Assembly: GCF_902686445.1 (NCBI RefSeq)
Contig: NW_025920107.1
Location: 558,001 to 622,000, forward strand
Length of the DNA: 64,000 nucleotides
Direction: 5' to 3'
DNA from: Sciurus carolinensis
Lineage: Eukaryota > Chordata > Mammalia > Rodentia > Sciuridae
Part shown: positions 48,658 to 62,350 of the stretch, in pieces
How the letters are laid out: every line of letters starts with the position of its first letter
Position numbering within the stretch: the first letter of the stretch is position 1
The notes under the pieces: generated by a model
Told to the model about the DNA's origin: nothing
The model's database searches: none
The model's input: only the letters and a program-made list of their open reading frames with translations
Program-made: the position numbers and the translations under genes

Positions 48658-48741
48658 GTACTTTCCTCCTCAATACCTCTGAACACACAGCTCGAGATTT
48701 CCATCCAGTCACTATGACCTCAGACCTCAGGCACACTACAG
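48658..48741 (+). other. Exon-like block, right-arm mate of 9524-9609
   Basis: TTTGCAG acceptor, ATG at 48,714-48,716, then ACTACAG / GTAAAAC donor. It is two bases shorter than the left-arm block. No linked exon was recognised. Confidence 0.25.
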
Positions 48742-49029
48742 GTAAAACATGCTCATAAAGATTAGAGTAGAAATGTTACACATGCTGAAGCTGTTTCACA
48801 GAGAAGAGGGCATCTTCTTCCTGCTCCCACCTCCACTTTTGTCAGAGTCTAGCTTTCTCAGCTGTCCTCCACAGTAGCATGAGAAAGGTGAGGACCTGAG
48901 TCTGGGCTACTCTTCCCTATCTCTTCTACCTGTGAGTTGAGGTAAAATTTGGAAGTCAGTGGATGAAACTTTGCTTTAAAAAGTCTTTCTTATGTATGTG
49001 CTATAAAATCTTTCTTATGTTTTTTAAAA

Positions 49030-49190
49030 TTTTCAGTATTGAAGATTGAACCTGAGCTATATACCCCAAGACTTCTTTCTTTTGATATGGTCTAATTAAT
49101 TTATTCAGGCTGACCTCAAACTTGAGATTCTTCTCAGCCTCCCACATCATTGGTATTACAAGAATACACCACCATACCAGGGCTAGTGTT
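49030..49190 (-). mobile_element. Decayed B1-ID SINE (right arm)
   Basis: Mate of 9083-9245. Confidence 0.65.
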
Positions 49191-49907
49191 TTGAAATGTT
49201 TTAATTTTAATTTCTATGAACTTTATTTGGGGGAATGCATCATTACCAGTTCTTGCATGTGTTGAAGAGCTCCATCAACAGAGAACTACCCATGTCACTC
49301 ATTCTAAACCATGCCTAATTTATCATTCTTCTTAGACTCCTTGTTTGGAGAAGAGCTGAAATACCCCAGGTACACTGCCCTTGGCCATAGTCATATCCAC
49401 TCACATTTGCCAGTCCTCTACTACATATAACACTCTACCTGGTCATTATCTGGGGCATAAAAAAGACAAAATGCAGGCCCAGGTTCATGGGTACCCCTCC
49501 AGTACAGACACATGTGTCAGAAGCTCCTTTCTCCACCACATCAGCACATCCAGTATGCCCATCAGCACCATTGTGATTCTCACTAGGGGGAACACACCTG
49601 GTGAGGTATATGTGGATGGCAAGTTACCATTACCTGCAGACAACAACTGTCTCCCAATCCATGTGAGATCACAGTGCACCATCACCAGGAGTCCATGCCA
49701 ACACTGACCATTAGTAAGATCAAACCTAGGACAACTGTATTGACCAGTGGGGTAGGAGGCGAAAAGTCCCCCAAGAACTACCAAACACACAGGGTCACAC
49801 CTAGTGGGCAACTATTCTCAAATTGAACCCAGGCTGCCGTAGCCTCCATCTGTTCGTCACACACCATAGCCAGAATAGAGCCCTATGAATTCACAGAGCT
49901 CAACTTT

Positions 49908-50117
49908 TATGTGTGTGGTGGTACCAGGGATTGAACTCAGGGGCACTCAGTGACTGAATCACATCACCAGTCCTATTTTGCATTTTATTTACACACAGGA
50001 TCTCACTGAGTTGCTTAGAACCTCACTTCTACTGTGGCTGGCCTTTAACTCACTATCCTCCTGCCTCAGGCTCCTGAGTTTCTGGGATTACAAGCATGTA
50101 CAACCACATCTGGCCAC
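49908..50117 (-). mobile_element. B1-ID SINE (right arm)
   Basis: Mate of 8143-8352: GTACCAGGGATTGAACTCAG, then CTCCTGCCTCAGGCTCCTGAG. Confidence 0.85.
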
Positions 50118-50475
50118 AGGGCTCATCTTTTATGAAAGAGTACAACTAATTTAAGTTTGCATGTGTGCCTGGGGCTCCATTCAGCTGGATCTGAGGGGTG
50201 ATCCTTGTCCACTCTCAACCTTGAAATGGGGCATAGTATATGTTGTTCTGCCTCCCACCTGACTCTGCTTTTCCTTTCTGCTCTTTAATTTTACACACAT
50301 GGTAACCAACCTAAAAAGCAAAAAAATGACAAACACACAAACACACAGGAAAACACAGAAAAACAAAACAAAACAAAAAACCCAAAGCTTGCTGTATTGT
50401 TACTCACTTTTTGACAAGAGGCAAAAATTTAAGCAGACCTGATATGGTTGCTGAAAATATTTAAGTACAACTTAG

Positions 50476-50501
50476 TACACACACACACCCACATACACAC
50501 A
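50476..50501. repeat. Short (AC)n tract, right-arm allele
   Basis: Interrupted AC repeat at the place of the long TG tract 7730-7783 of the left arm. Confidence 0.8.
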
Positions 50502-51536
50502 AGGTAGGGTAGCTAGAATTTTTATTTTGTGGAAAGCATTTCTGTACCCAAAGTTAAAAATGTGATTTTCATGAGAAACTCCACTTACCTGATAGAAAGA
50601 CAACCCTTAGACAGGTGAATGAGAAATTAGCCTAAACATTTAAAGGTTAGGAACAAAATCAGATACTTTCACATTTTCATTTAAGGAAGAGATGTTCTTC
50701 TAGGCCTTGCTAAATTCTTAATGTAATCATTTTTAACTGTACCCAGTAATATTTTACCTGTTTAAAAAGTTCAATAATGCTTTGTATACTTATTTCATGA
50801 ACAGGATACTACTCTAAGTAAACTGTATTATAACTGCTCTGTTATTTTATGTGAATAGATTAAATGTGTGATAAAGTGGCATAAATATAAAATTTATAAT
50901 TCCCAATGAAGAAATAATATTTGGATATCTGTGTGCCAAATAATCCAGCAGCAACCTTCCAAAAGCAGAAGTTACAAGAAATGTAAGAAGTAATAGTAAA
51001 ATGTTGGTAGCATGTTACCACACCACTCTAAGTTTAGAAAAATTATATGGAAGTTTCTAATTTCTATTGGTCATGACACCAAAATTTATACTCAAATAAT
51101 GGAGACAATGACCACATAGTAATGAACAAATGACACTTCAATAATTTCCATAAGACAGCATTCATAGAAATATTCTGTATTAACTGTGTAGTAAAATTTG
51201 AAATTCATTTAAAAACCAAAACATCCCTTCCAATTGGAAATGTTTTTAATGATTAAATGACTATAGGGGCAAAATAAGAATAGAAACTAAAAATGCAGAA
51301 TTTGTTAAAATGATGACCTCTTAGAATCTATAATGCAGCAATACAATGGTTTTTTAAAACTTACATCAAATATGAAAGAATGAAAAAAAAATCACATGAA
51401 AATGCAGGAAAAAACAATAAAGTAAGTGCTGTTGGAGAAAAAGTGCATAATAAAAAGAAAAAAAATAGTTATAAAGCTTATAAAGTTAAAAAGCTTATGT
51501 TATAAAACAACCAAAAATAAATAAAATTATGTGAGG

Positions 51537-53648
51537 AAATTATTAAAACACAGAAAAAAACAAGTTAAATAAAGGGTGGTACATTTCCTTTATTAAATAG
51601 CATTATTTACCATAAATATGTCAATACTTCCCATTTTAAAAGTCTTCGGAGCTAAGTCAAGTCATATTTGAACATACAGAAATGGACCCAATTTCATGGA
51701 AATCTAAAACAGTAGTAAGACATTGCAAATAGTTCTGGAAAGCAATGAATTAAAATGGTGGTGTTTCAATTAGATTTTCCTGCATTACCAAACAACCCAA
51801 AGTTAACTGACTTAATTCACAATAACAACGTGTTGCCTCTCATCAAACTGAAGATCACTTGTGGAGGGCTTATGGTTCCACGGAGCAGCCTTGTAGCAGA
51901 AGCAGTATGTTCAGTCATAGGTGGTGAGGTTCTGAGCTACCCCAGGCCAGATTTGGCACACGATTGTGGGGTTAGGATCAGAGTCAAAAGATTGTGATGT
52001 AGGAGTGTTGATAAGGAATAGTGTGTGAGGTGCTGGCACATAGGGAACTGCAGTCAGAAATCACTGCTGTGGTGCAGGCAAAGGCAGCTGCAGATACAAA
52101 AAATGCCAGATGCCCTTTGAAATTGGAAAGACTTACTTCTTCCTCTTGAGGCCTTCCCAGAGTCTTCAGGAAAGAGATTAATATTGGCAGTAAAATTTTC
52201 AATGTGTAGGTCAGATGCTGTTTGCACAATCACTGGCCTGACCTTATTACTTGGCATAACAGGGTCAAAAATACAATGCATTATGTGACCAGAATGAGAG
52301 GAAAGGGAAACTTTGGCAACTAACACTAAAGGGCATCACACACCACAACATGAAGAGAACTCCAGGAAGCTCTATGCAAAACATCCTTGGGCAACAGTGA
52401 CCATGAGAATAATTGGAAGACAAGAGAGTCAATCCCCAAGTTCCCCCCCCCCACACACACACAGTGCTGGGAATTCAACTCAGGCCTTGTGCTTGCAAGG
52501 TAAGCACTCTACCAATTGAGCTATATACCCAGCCACAATCCCCACATTTTAATTGCTCCAAGTAGAATAGAGGTCATGGTAGAAGAGAGTTTTGCTTTGC
52601 ACTTAGCGAAGTGTAAGTATCTCAGAATTCCTTACTGCTCTTTTTATGTTCAAGTACAATCCCATTATAGTTCATTATCTATACTCATGGGCCCTGCATC
52701 CACAACTTCAACCAACCATAGAGAGAATCTATTTAGTGAAAAAAATTATGTGTACTGAATATATGTAGACTTCATTTTCCTATCACTATTCCCTAAACAA
52801 TACAGTATAGCAAGCACTAATTTAACACTTACATCATAATGGGTAATATGAATCATCTACATATGATTGAAGGTATATGAAATGACTTACCTAAGTAATA
52901 TGTAAATATTCTTCTCTTTTATATAAGGGACTTGATCTTTGGTATCCACAAGGGATTTTGGGACCAGTCCCCTGTGAACCCTGATGAATAGGAATAATTG
53001 AGCAATATTGTCTGTGTTAGAATAGAGTGGAACCACTAAAAATAAATGTGAATTCTTTCACAGAAGTGAAAAATGCTTCTTTCTGCAACTTAGAATTGAG
53101 TTTAAAATACACAAAGAAATAGATTTTCTACAGGCATTTTACACTGCCAGGCATGACTGTGAGTTATTAGCAACACCGACACCCTTTGACTCTACCTGCC
53201 GTACTGGGAACTCAGGATAGAACCGCGTTTTTGAACTAAAGATCTTTAGGGAGGTTAGTGAACAAAGGTTTCAGAATGATTGCATACTACTGTTCTCTGA
53301 AACCTACATAAAATGGACTGAGGACACCTTTCTTGAAGGGGTTTAATCAGCCTTTTTATCACTGAATTCAAAAGATCTGACAAGAAACAATTGAGGAGGA
53401 TAAGTTTATGTGAGACTCAGGATTTCAGAGGTTGTTGACAGTAACTTTTGTACTGGCTTCTAAAGTTAGATGGTATTCTTCTGTTGAATGTCACAGGAAA
53501 CACACACATATATCTTCAATAAGTGTCAGATAAGGTCAAACATTTGGTAAATTCCAATGTATGAACTCTGTATCAGGCACAAAGAAAGCCATTTGAAGTC
53601 TTTGCTTCCTCTTTAGGGGTCCAAAGAGACCTAAAGGCAGTTGAAGTT
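51537..53648. other. 2.1-kb segment present only in the right arm
   Basis: The left arm passes directly from the sequence matching 53,649 to that matching 51,536 (junction near 6285-6300, around TTTATTTATTTTTGG). The segment holds one ID SINE (52,457-52,535) and otherwise unassigned sequence. Its ends show neither LTR termini nor a poly-A tail. It is therefore more likely deleted from the left arm than inserted as a transposon into the right arm. Confidence 0.75.
52457..52535 (-). mobile_element. ID-type SINE in the right-arm-only segment
   Basis: GTGCTGGGAATTCAACTCAG ... CCAATTGAGCTATATACCCAG, with an ACACAC tract in place of the poly-A. Confidence 0.8.
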
Positions 53649-55328
53649 TTATTTGAAAAGTAGAAAAACTTCAGGATGCAAGTCTGCTACCACTCACCTA
53701 CCCTTCATTTATTTCAGAAGTAATGACTGAAAGGGAATAATGGGGAAGGCCATTTAATCTTTTATTTATTCATGAATACCTCCAATTAACTTTTACTCAT
53801 TTTTGATGTCACAAAAATGTCTCCATGATAACCTCAAAATGATATTAAGATAGAACCTCTCTTGAGTGGGATTTTATTTGACAGCCTCTCATCCATTCTT
53901 GGCTCACAATGGGCATATACTAACTCCCACTGTAAGTCCCATTACCTTGAACTTTGTGAGCAGTAGCAGACCCCTGAGAAAACCCCATGTAGGCACAGAC
54001 ATATCTGTGAAAACTACTGCAGATGTGAACTTAGTTGATTGCCACACTGGTCAGCAGTTATCAGCCAGGGCAATTGTCAAACCCAGGGGACATTGGTCCT
54101 GGCTAAAGATATTTTGATTGTCCAAATTTTCAGGGTCCAGTATTAGGAAATCTAGTAGGTAAAGACCAGAGTTACTACTAAACACATCATCATGCACAGG
54201 GAAGTCCTTCATCACAAAGAATCATCTAAATCCTGCTGAGATTTAAGAATCCTGCTCTAGATCATAAATGCTACACAGGAAGGCACTTGGCCTTTTCTGG
54301 TTCATATTTTGTCCCCAGTGCTTCAAACACAGAGATTATCTCCTAGTAGGTAAAGAAGGGAGAAAAGAAACAAAAAAGGGAGAGGGAGACACACAGCCTA
54401 TTCTCACAAGAAACTTCAAACTTGGAGGCAGGGGAATCACTTATTTGGGCCTGATTCTTGTGCTACAGTCTCTCTGTCAGAAAGTTTTTTCATCCTTCCA
54501 AAAATTTTCCAGTCAGAGCCCAATTGTTGATGTTGAACCAGATGCCTCTCCTTGAATGTCAGGCAATAATCCTCCTAGGTAGTAATTCCCAATTGAGAAA
54601 GTAGTATTTCTTCCTTGTATATCACAAGCATGCACAATGAGTCATTAAGAACTTGAGCTGCATACACAGGGCAGGCATGCACATGCAACCACACACACAA
54701 AAACTAACATGCAGGACATTAATATCCACTGCCCCATGCTAGAACTGGTGCTCTGGGAAGGTCTTAAGTCAACTGCAAGAAAGTCTGTTGACTTCTGATA
54801 CCATGCATTCCAGAGTGGTCTGTGCAGTGCTTCACTTCCCCTTCTATGTTGCTATCAGCATATAAGCTCCAGTGAAACACAATGTCATGCAAAGACAGCC
54901 CACTGCCCTCTTCTCTCTATCTGAGAAGTCTTCTCTTGTTCCAGGCTTGCTGATCCTGCTCCAGGCAGATATCTGCTCATTAGTGTTTGAGGATCAAATG
55001 ACATTCTGTTGAAGGGCATCTGCACTGTCTTCTCTGCTGTCCAAAATTTTTGTCTTACCTGAAGATTCTCCATTAAAAGAAGGAGTTCTGCTGTGCAGTC
55101 ACTCAGATGTCTGCTTAGTGTCCATGAAGGGTGTAATCTAGAAGGTGATAAATACAGGTCCTGGCCTAGATGGAACTGAGGGCAGACTTGCTAGGAATAT
55201 CTGCAGGATTATACTTTCCTTCATTTCTTGGAATGGATTTTGGTTATGTTAACCATGACTTTACTGTTGGTAGTCTGTTTCTTTGACATTGGGGCTTTGC
55301 TGAACCTTAAGGACACGCTCTCCTATGT

Positions 55329-55332
<4 letters not shown>

Positions 55333-55377
<45 letters not shown>
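55333..55377. repeat. (TG)n microsatellite, right-arm allele
   Basis: About 22 TG units against seven CA units at the mate site 4553-4570. Confidence 0.9.
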
Positions 55378-55379
<2 letters not shown>

Positions 55380-55380
<1 letters not shown>

Positions 55381-55570
55381 GGGCTGAATATTAGACTTGA
55401 AGCCAGGAGAATTCTCCAACTTATCTACAACTGAAGCAGATCTCTAGCCCATTTCAAATTATATTTAAGACAGGTTCTCATTAAATTGCTCAGGCTGTCT
55501 TTAAATTTGCAATCCTCCTGCTTTAATCCCTTGAGCAACTTGGATTACTGGCATGTACCACAGTACCCAC
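55380..55570 (-). mobile_element. Decayed B1-ID SINE (right arm)
   Basis: Mate of 4365-4555. Confidence 0.65.
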
Positions 55571-58500
55571 AACATGCCATCCTGGGGATAACAATTCCTA
55601 GAATAGTCAGCTATCTCCCCAGTATGTTCACTTTACCCAAACTAACAAATAAATATCCCACACAACCAATACCCTCCCTTTTTAAATCCTACCCTCCTAG
55701 GCCACTATCTGTCTGCCCATATCACACCAGGTGCAGGTATAAGAGAATCAGGAAAGGGCCCTTGTCCCTAGAGCCTGAATTACTAAAATAATCTAATCCT
55801 AAAACTACTTATGCTGCTTCAACTTTTCTTTCTGCACAAATACAATAAGGTCTCATTTCCATGTTCTCCCCCACCTTCCATACCCTCTGTCTCCTGACCA
55901 ATCCTGGTGCCTCCCATATGGCTCTGCACAACTATTTTAGGCAACTGTAGAGGTCTTGGCCTATCAAACCTGTTTCTGAGTCTTACCATAGCAGATTAAA
56001 ACAAACCCAAGTTAAACTTGCAAAAATGCCAAACTCAGAAAGTTTCTTGAAAGGGACAAAGGGCAATTACATCCATGGCCTGCACCTAGGTAATGAGGGG
56101 TGCACCCAGTTCTGTTCTTTCCCTTTTCTGTTTTAGGCAATCATTATCTTAATGTTGGAGGACAGGTTGGGCTGCCAGAAGTGCAATGGGAGGAAGGCTT
56201 CTACACTTGAGAAACAGAAACTGTGCAAACATTATTCCTGTTGCGCACACTCTTCTGTCATGGTTGCAAACTTGGGTCTCAGAAGAGGCTTAGAAGCAGA
56301 CAAAAGCTCTCTATAGTCAGGAATAGAACCTGACTTAAATCCAAGTTTTAAATACTAGTTCTCCCCCTGCTTCCTCACTTACCTTCCCAGTGAACAATTC
56401 CAAGTACAAAAATAGAAAGGTCTTTTTCTTTTCTGGGTATCTTTACAATCAGATTAGACTTTATATGAGCAGAAAATACCCTGTTGCTATGTTAGGAGAC
56501 CTTGTCTTAAGGGTATTAAGGCCAGTGACCACACGTCTGACAGCCCCAAGGACTCCGGAGTGTGAAAAAATGGTCATCTTGCTCTGCAAGAGAATGAGGA
56601 CTTGTACACTTCTAAAATTTTTTTTCTTCTGCAGTACCATGGCCATTGCTCCCTCTAGTCAATGCCATGGCTACATATCACTTCCTTGACATAATAGTAA
56701 AATTGGCCTCAGAAGACTGACACTTTAGCGTTTCTGATGTGACCCAGAGAAGTCAGGAAACAGTCTGCGAAGAGCTCCTCTGTGCTGGTCGAAAAGTGTA
56801 TCCCTGCCATCTAGTGATGGCAGAGAACAAAGGTGGGGATCTGTTCTCCATGACCCAAGATCTTCCATAGAAGAAAAAGTGTGGTCCCAAATGTGTTACC
56901 AATCATGATCAAAGCACAGAGAGTCAGCTTTCAGAGCACCTTAAACAACATATTGTTTATTGCTTCCACTCCCAGAAAAGAATTGAATATTAAAATGTTT
57001 ACAGGATTTTGATAATTAGGTTTGGGTATGGTTGAGTTTCTCAAAGTGGACACTGCCACAGAATTCCCTGAATTCCTGGGCTAAAGGGAACTGGGTTCCC
57101 AGTTCCTCAGATCTCAGGGTCCTTCTACCTGGATTGTAACTGGCCAATTCTGGATACCTGTCTGTGTGGAATGTCAGTCAGTGAGGCCATCATGAAAAGG
57201 CTTTTCTCAAAGTTTGATAAAGATTGTATTCTTGGAGAAGAGATTGAAACAGGACATAAGTGGTCATCCCCAATTGTGCACCTGCAGGGATTGTGAAAAT
57301 TAGAATTCCCAGACACGCTGAGTCTGAAACTGTAGATCTGGGATTTGGCTTGAGAATCTGCATTACTATCAAGTTCTGTGATTAAACTGATGTTGGCCTG
57401 TAAACGTGGAGTTCATGTAAAGACAGCCCATGCTCAACCACAATATGACTTCAACTGGATTGCATCTTTCTAAATGATAGGGGACAGAAGGATGTGTGTG
57501 ATGTGAACATGGCATTAAGAGTATAATTCTATAAAGTGGGTTCACTGTGCAGACCTCCACATGCTTTCTGTTCCAAGAAGCAAATTACCCACATCTCTGC
57601 CTGGTCTCAGTGGACAGTCTATGTCCCATTTGTCAGCAAAATACATGCTATCAGCAGGAGAGAAATAAAAGGCCTGAAATAATATTTATAAGAAGAACCC
57701 AAGTTACCCTAAAGAGAGAAACTTTTGTGACCCTTTCCACAGACCAGATCTTGAAACTCAGGGAGATAAAGACTATTCCTCCTAATTATAAAATCTCTAG
57801 GAATTTATAGTAAAGAATTCAATGAGAACTGATCAGCATGAGTCAAATGGACTTAGAGTTGTTATGGCATTGGGGACTTGACAGTCTGAAATCATTCAGC
57901 TGTCAGTCAAAAGTTAAGAGGGAGAGCTGGGTGGGACTATCTGGAAATGTCACTGGGACACTAATAAATGTAGAGTGCAGAGGAGGCACTGTCCTCTCTG
58001 GGAGGACTTACTCTCTCCTTTGAGAGTGTCCCCTTTTCCTTGTTCTATTCCTTCAATAATCTCATGCTTGTTAGTCTGAGTAACATGTCTGAGATACTTT
58101 TTACTTGAATACAAAAATATGGATTTGAAGGGGGAGGGTCTTTGCTCTCCCTCAGTTTCCTAGAAGGCACCAAACATTAATCACTAGACATTTGAAAGTA
58201 CTCATGTTCTGCACTGATTTTGCTCCAGTTACAGTCTCAAGATTTCTGGAACTTCAGTCTCCAGCTCTTTCAGGAATAGTAAAAGGGAGAACGTATAAGG
58301 TGGAACTGAACACCAGGACTCTCTTTCTCTTCCTCATGCTCTAGAGGGTGGGTCCACTGGGAGAAAAAGTTGGACCTTTTTCTGAGTGGCAAAGGCACTT
58401 GGTCCTCGTTGCAGCATTCAAATGGCCAATGAGGCCAGAATGGTCATCATCCACAGTCCAGGTTTTAGATGTCTCCACAAGATAGACAAATTTCCATTTC

Positions 58501-59225
58501 TACCACTTTTACATAAATATTTGCATGTGAGAAATTTTATCCTAGAGATTTACCAACACAAATGAGGAGCCTCTGTGTAGTACATGCAGGAATGAAATGA
58601 GAGGATCATTTTCAGTCAGCAGTCTCCAGTGCATGAGGCTCTGGTAGATGCTTAATCCAATAAGACCACTGTACATTTATCCAATCAAAAGTGAGCAGTG
58701 CTCTAAGCTTCTGTCCCATCCTGTTTAGCTTAATCAAACTGCAAGTACTTTTATTCAATCAGAAGTGAACCTTGCTCTAACACCCTAGTAACTGGAATCC
58801 ACAACATGGCTATACCAGTTCTATTAACTAAAGAAATGTGCCTCAGTTGATGTGGTTCTTAATATGTATTGTAGATCTAGTAAAAAATGATTTGTCTGTA
58901 CTAACATTTTGGTTAATGTATGACTACTGACAAATATGTATATATAATACAGAAATAAAGCAAGAACTTTCAGAGTTGACCTATCCATTAGTAAAAAAAC
59001 ACAGTGCCAACCTAAAGTGGAATTGTTTTATTTGTAAATACAAAGAAAAATGAATAGTACAATCAGTCCTGGATTATATTTAATTCACTCCAGTCCAGTA
59101 GCAATATGTAACTGTTAACTTTCTTTTCATAGTGAGAGGCCAATGAAGGCAGAAATAACTGTCTAGGACTTTCAAAGTCATGGTCTAACAGATGTGGAGA
59201 ATTAGGTCATTTTCAAGGACTCCAT

Positions 59226-59508
59226 GGACTTAATCTTTTTTTGGGGGGGAGAGTATCAGGAATTGAATTTAGATGCTGTCGACCACTAAGTCACATCTCC
59301 AGCCTACTTATTTATTTAATTTTTGTATTTTAATTAGAGACAGGGTCTCCCTGAGTTGCTGTTGCTGCACTGAGTTGCTGAGAACATCGCTTTTTTTTTT
59401 TTTTTTTGAGAACACTGAGGCTGGCTTTGAACTCACAATCCTCCTGCCTCAGCCTCCTAATACACAGGGATTACAGCACATGCCACAATGTTCAGCTGGA
59501 CTTAATCT
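59226..59508 (-). mobile_element. B1-ID SINE with target-site duplication (right arm)
   Basis: ggacttaatct at 59,226-59,236 and 59,498-59,508 flanks a reverse B1-ID dimer. It is longer than the left mate because of an expanded poly-T and a partly repeated linker (GAGTTGCTGTTGCTGCACTGAGTTGC). Confidence 0.85.
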
Positions 59509-60390
59509 TTTATTCTCCACATTTTTATTAGTGCATTATAGTTGTAGAAAATGCCAAGGTTTGTTGTTACATATTTGTACATGCACACAATATAAACATA
59601 TAATTTGGCCAATATCACTCCTCAGCACTTGCTTCTTCTCTCCCCAACAGCCATCCTTTGGTCCCTTTCTTCTACTGATCTTTCCACGGATTTTTAGGAG
59701 ATTTATCTCCAGCTTTGTTTTCCTTTGTCCTCTCTAGCTTTATCCTCTCATATGACGTATGACCCTTAATCCCTTGATTTTGACTGCTTTCACTTAACAC
59801 GATGGACTCTAGTTTTATCCATTTTTCCTGCAAATGACATAATTTTACTTTTTCTTTATGTCTGAATTAAATTCTGTTTCATATACATACCACATTTTCT
59901 TTAGGTTTTCATCCATTGATGAATGCCTAGGATGTTTCTGTAGTTCGGCTCTTGTGAATTGTGCAGCTATAAACATGGGTATATATGTACCACTGTAGTA
60001 TAATGATTTTAATTCTTCAGGATAAATGAAGAGAAGTGGTATAGCTTGGTCATATGGTGATTCCATGCCTAGTCTTTTGAGGAGCCTCCATACTTATTCC
60101 CATAGTTGTTGTACTAATTCACAGTTCCACTAACAAAAATTGTTCCTTTTTCTCCACATCATATCCAGAATATATTATTATTTGTATTCTTGATGATTGT
60201 CACTCTGATTGTGGGAAGTGAAATTTCAGTGAAGTTTTGATAGACCTTTTTCTAATTAGTAATGATATTGAACTTTTTGGGGGGTATATTTTCTGTCTAT
60301 TTGTATTTCTTTTGTTTTTGAAGTATTTGTTTACTTTATATGCCCATTTATTAATTGAGTCATTCGAATTTTTTGAGATTTAATCTTCTG
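59509..60390 (-). mobile_element. LINE-1 3' end, 5'-truncated
   Basis: Reverse-strand L1 from the end of ORF2 (60,066-59,845 keeps a 73-codon frame with GTYIPMFIAAQF and the DIKKK end) through the 3' UTR to the AATAAAA end at 59,509. The 5' truncation point near 60,390 is approximate. Confidence 0.75.
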
Positions 60391-60445
60391 TTGTTCCTTG
60401 TTAACACTCTCTTGTCCCTCCATTACTAGGAAAGAAAGGAAATTG

Positions 60446-60533
60446 AGGGCTGGGGATATAGCTCAGTTGGTAGAGTGCTTACCTCACAAGTACAAGGCCC
60501 TGGGTTCAATCCCCAGTATCACAAAAAAAAAAA
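60446..60533 (+). mobile_element. ID-type SINE, well preserved
   Basis: GGGCTGGGGATATAGCTCAG, CCCTGGGTTCAATCCCCAGT and 12 A. Closest to a consensus of all copies in the window. Confidence 0.92.
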
Positions 60534-60539
60534 AGGAAT

Positions 60540-62244
60540 TGAAAAAATCAATAGGTCAATCAATAATCTATGTTTCAAGTGATAGAAAAATAACTCAAAC
60601 TAACATCAGCAAAGGGAGTTCTTTTCTGTTACAAGTAAAAACCCTGGGTGAAGTTTTGATTGCAGGCACAGCTGGTTTCAGTGATCCACTGTCTTTTCAT
60701 TTCTTAGTTCCCATTCTTTTTTTTTTTTCTCCCCTGTAGCCATAAGATGGCAGTAAGTTTCTCATGTTTAGTTCCAACCAGTCATTTTTGGCCCTCTGAA
60801 ACAATCTGCCTCAAACCAACTTGGTAGACTCCAGTGCCTCTTTGTTCAGGGGACTTCCATGCTGACTTCTTAGGCCTGATCACTAGCCCCATGCAGAGAG
60901 GGATTTCAGGAAAATCAGGAGCTGATTATGGAGAAGAGAAGAGAGATACACCCTTTGAGCAGACTCCCCTCTGATCTGCAGAGGAACAGCAGTCTGTACC
61001 ATAGAGCTGGGAAACAACTGTTCATGTCAGTTCATGTCACTGTCCAAGTAGATCTTAGCCTTGCCACACCTAGGGCCAGGGGTCCGGCTGAAACCCCGAC
61101 ATCCAGGTACCAGGACATCCTCACTTTATAGATGAGGAGATCAGGGCCCTCTGCAAAACCACTGACCTTGAAAGTGGTAGAGTCAGAATATGAAGTTAAA
61201 TCTAGACTTCAAAGGGATGTTTTGAATCAATCTTGGCCTCACAGCTCACTGCTAGTCTTAGACAGGGAGAAATTATTATAGACCAGAGCAAGAAAGGGAA
61301 AGCAGGAAGAATGAAGACTCCCTGACAGCACCTCACAGATGCCCTGCATTGGTCAGTTTTTTGCTGGGTTTGGGAGTTTTCCTTTCTGCTCATGTCTTTT
61401 AAAGTTTTCCCCATATATTTATTTTCATGTCACCTTTGCAATTTTGCCACTTCTATTATTTATTGTTTACTTATTTTCCTAAGTCAATTTGTCTGTTTTA
61501 CTTACAAAACTGTATTTAAAACTCCAAAAGTTTATGGCAATTGTCAATCAAAATGAGTACCACTTGCCACAAATAAAAATTAACTTCAAAATCCCATAGA
61601 ATTACTAAGTCAAATACTGGCCATATGTGTATGATTCAAAATCATCCACATCTGAGGCAGAGTCTTCAGACTACAGGAGAATTACAGCTACTTGGTCACA
61701 CCAAAAGACACCAAAACCTCTGTCACATGCATACTTGTTTACCAGGCTTATCTAAAATCTCCCTTGCACTCTGTACTTTTCTACAACTGAGCTTCAGTCT
61801 GGCCACCTCTATCTCTTCTCACAGTGCTGGTGGTGATGACCAGGAGAAGACACTGCTTCCCAACTATTCAGATTCAGCCCAACTATACCAAAAGGAGAGC
61901 TGAGAAGGTGTGCAAAACACAAAGAGGCACAGGGGACATAGGTCTAAACAATTCAAGGGCAGAGCTTGTGCCAAGGGAACAGAATTCCAAAGAAGGCTGC
62001 TCTTCTTGGGAAATGATGGGTGAGAAGAGAAACCCTCCCTCAACCAAAAATACTTCCTGTGTCATTCTTTGGTTTTACTGTTTTGGGTAGGAACTTTCTA
62101 TTTTACAGATTATTTTTATAATAACTAAAAAATAGGAGGAAACTAAATATTCAAAAGGGGCAATCTGGGTGGGTCAACCATGGTATAGCTGCTCTACAAG
62201 CTCTTATTTAGTTTTAAGAATGATGTTTTAAAAACATGAATGTA
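60540..62244. other. Intergenic sequence, no gene recognised
   Basis: Short open frames (up to 92 codons) without motifs. No repeat family recognised. Confidence 0.55.
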
Positions 62245-62350
62245 GGCTGGGCCTGTAGTTCAGTGGTGGAACACTTGCCTGGCACATTTGAAGCACTGGG
62301 TTTGATCTTCAGCAATGCATAAAAATAAACAAATAAAATAGATACACCTA
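62245..62350 (+). mobile_element. ID-type SINE with A-rich tail
   Basis: TAGGCTGGGCCTGTAGTTCAG ... GGGTTTGATCTTCAGCAATG and an AAATAAACAAATAAAATA tail. Confidence 0.75.

Larger units (their letters stand above)
46124..59948. repeat. Right arm of the large inverted duplication
   Basis: Reverse complement of 1-12,123. It is longer because of a 2.1-kb segment at 51,537-53,648 that the left arm lacks, and it lacks the left arm's fold-back and ID SINE. Open stretches such as 56,390-56,689 (99 codons) correspond to left-arm stretches, but none is recognisable as a protein. Apart from the SINEs, the L1 and the microsatellites, the sequence is unassigned. The duplicated block may extend beyond 59,948, since the left arm is cut at the window edge. 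Confidence 0.95.

Noticed and set aside
60446..60533. tRNA-like sequences with good A and B boxes (also at 17,239, 41,545, 42,229 and others)
   Set aside because: They carry poly-A tails, occur many times in both orientations and lack a full cloverleaf. They are ID-type SINEs, not tRNA genes.
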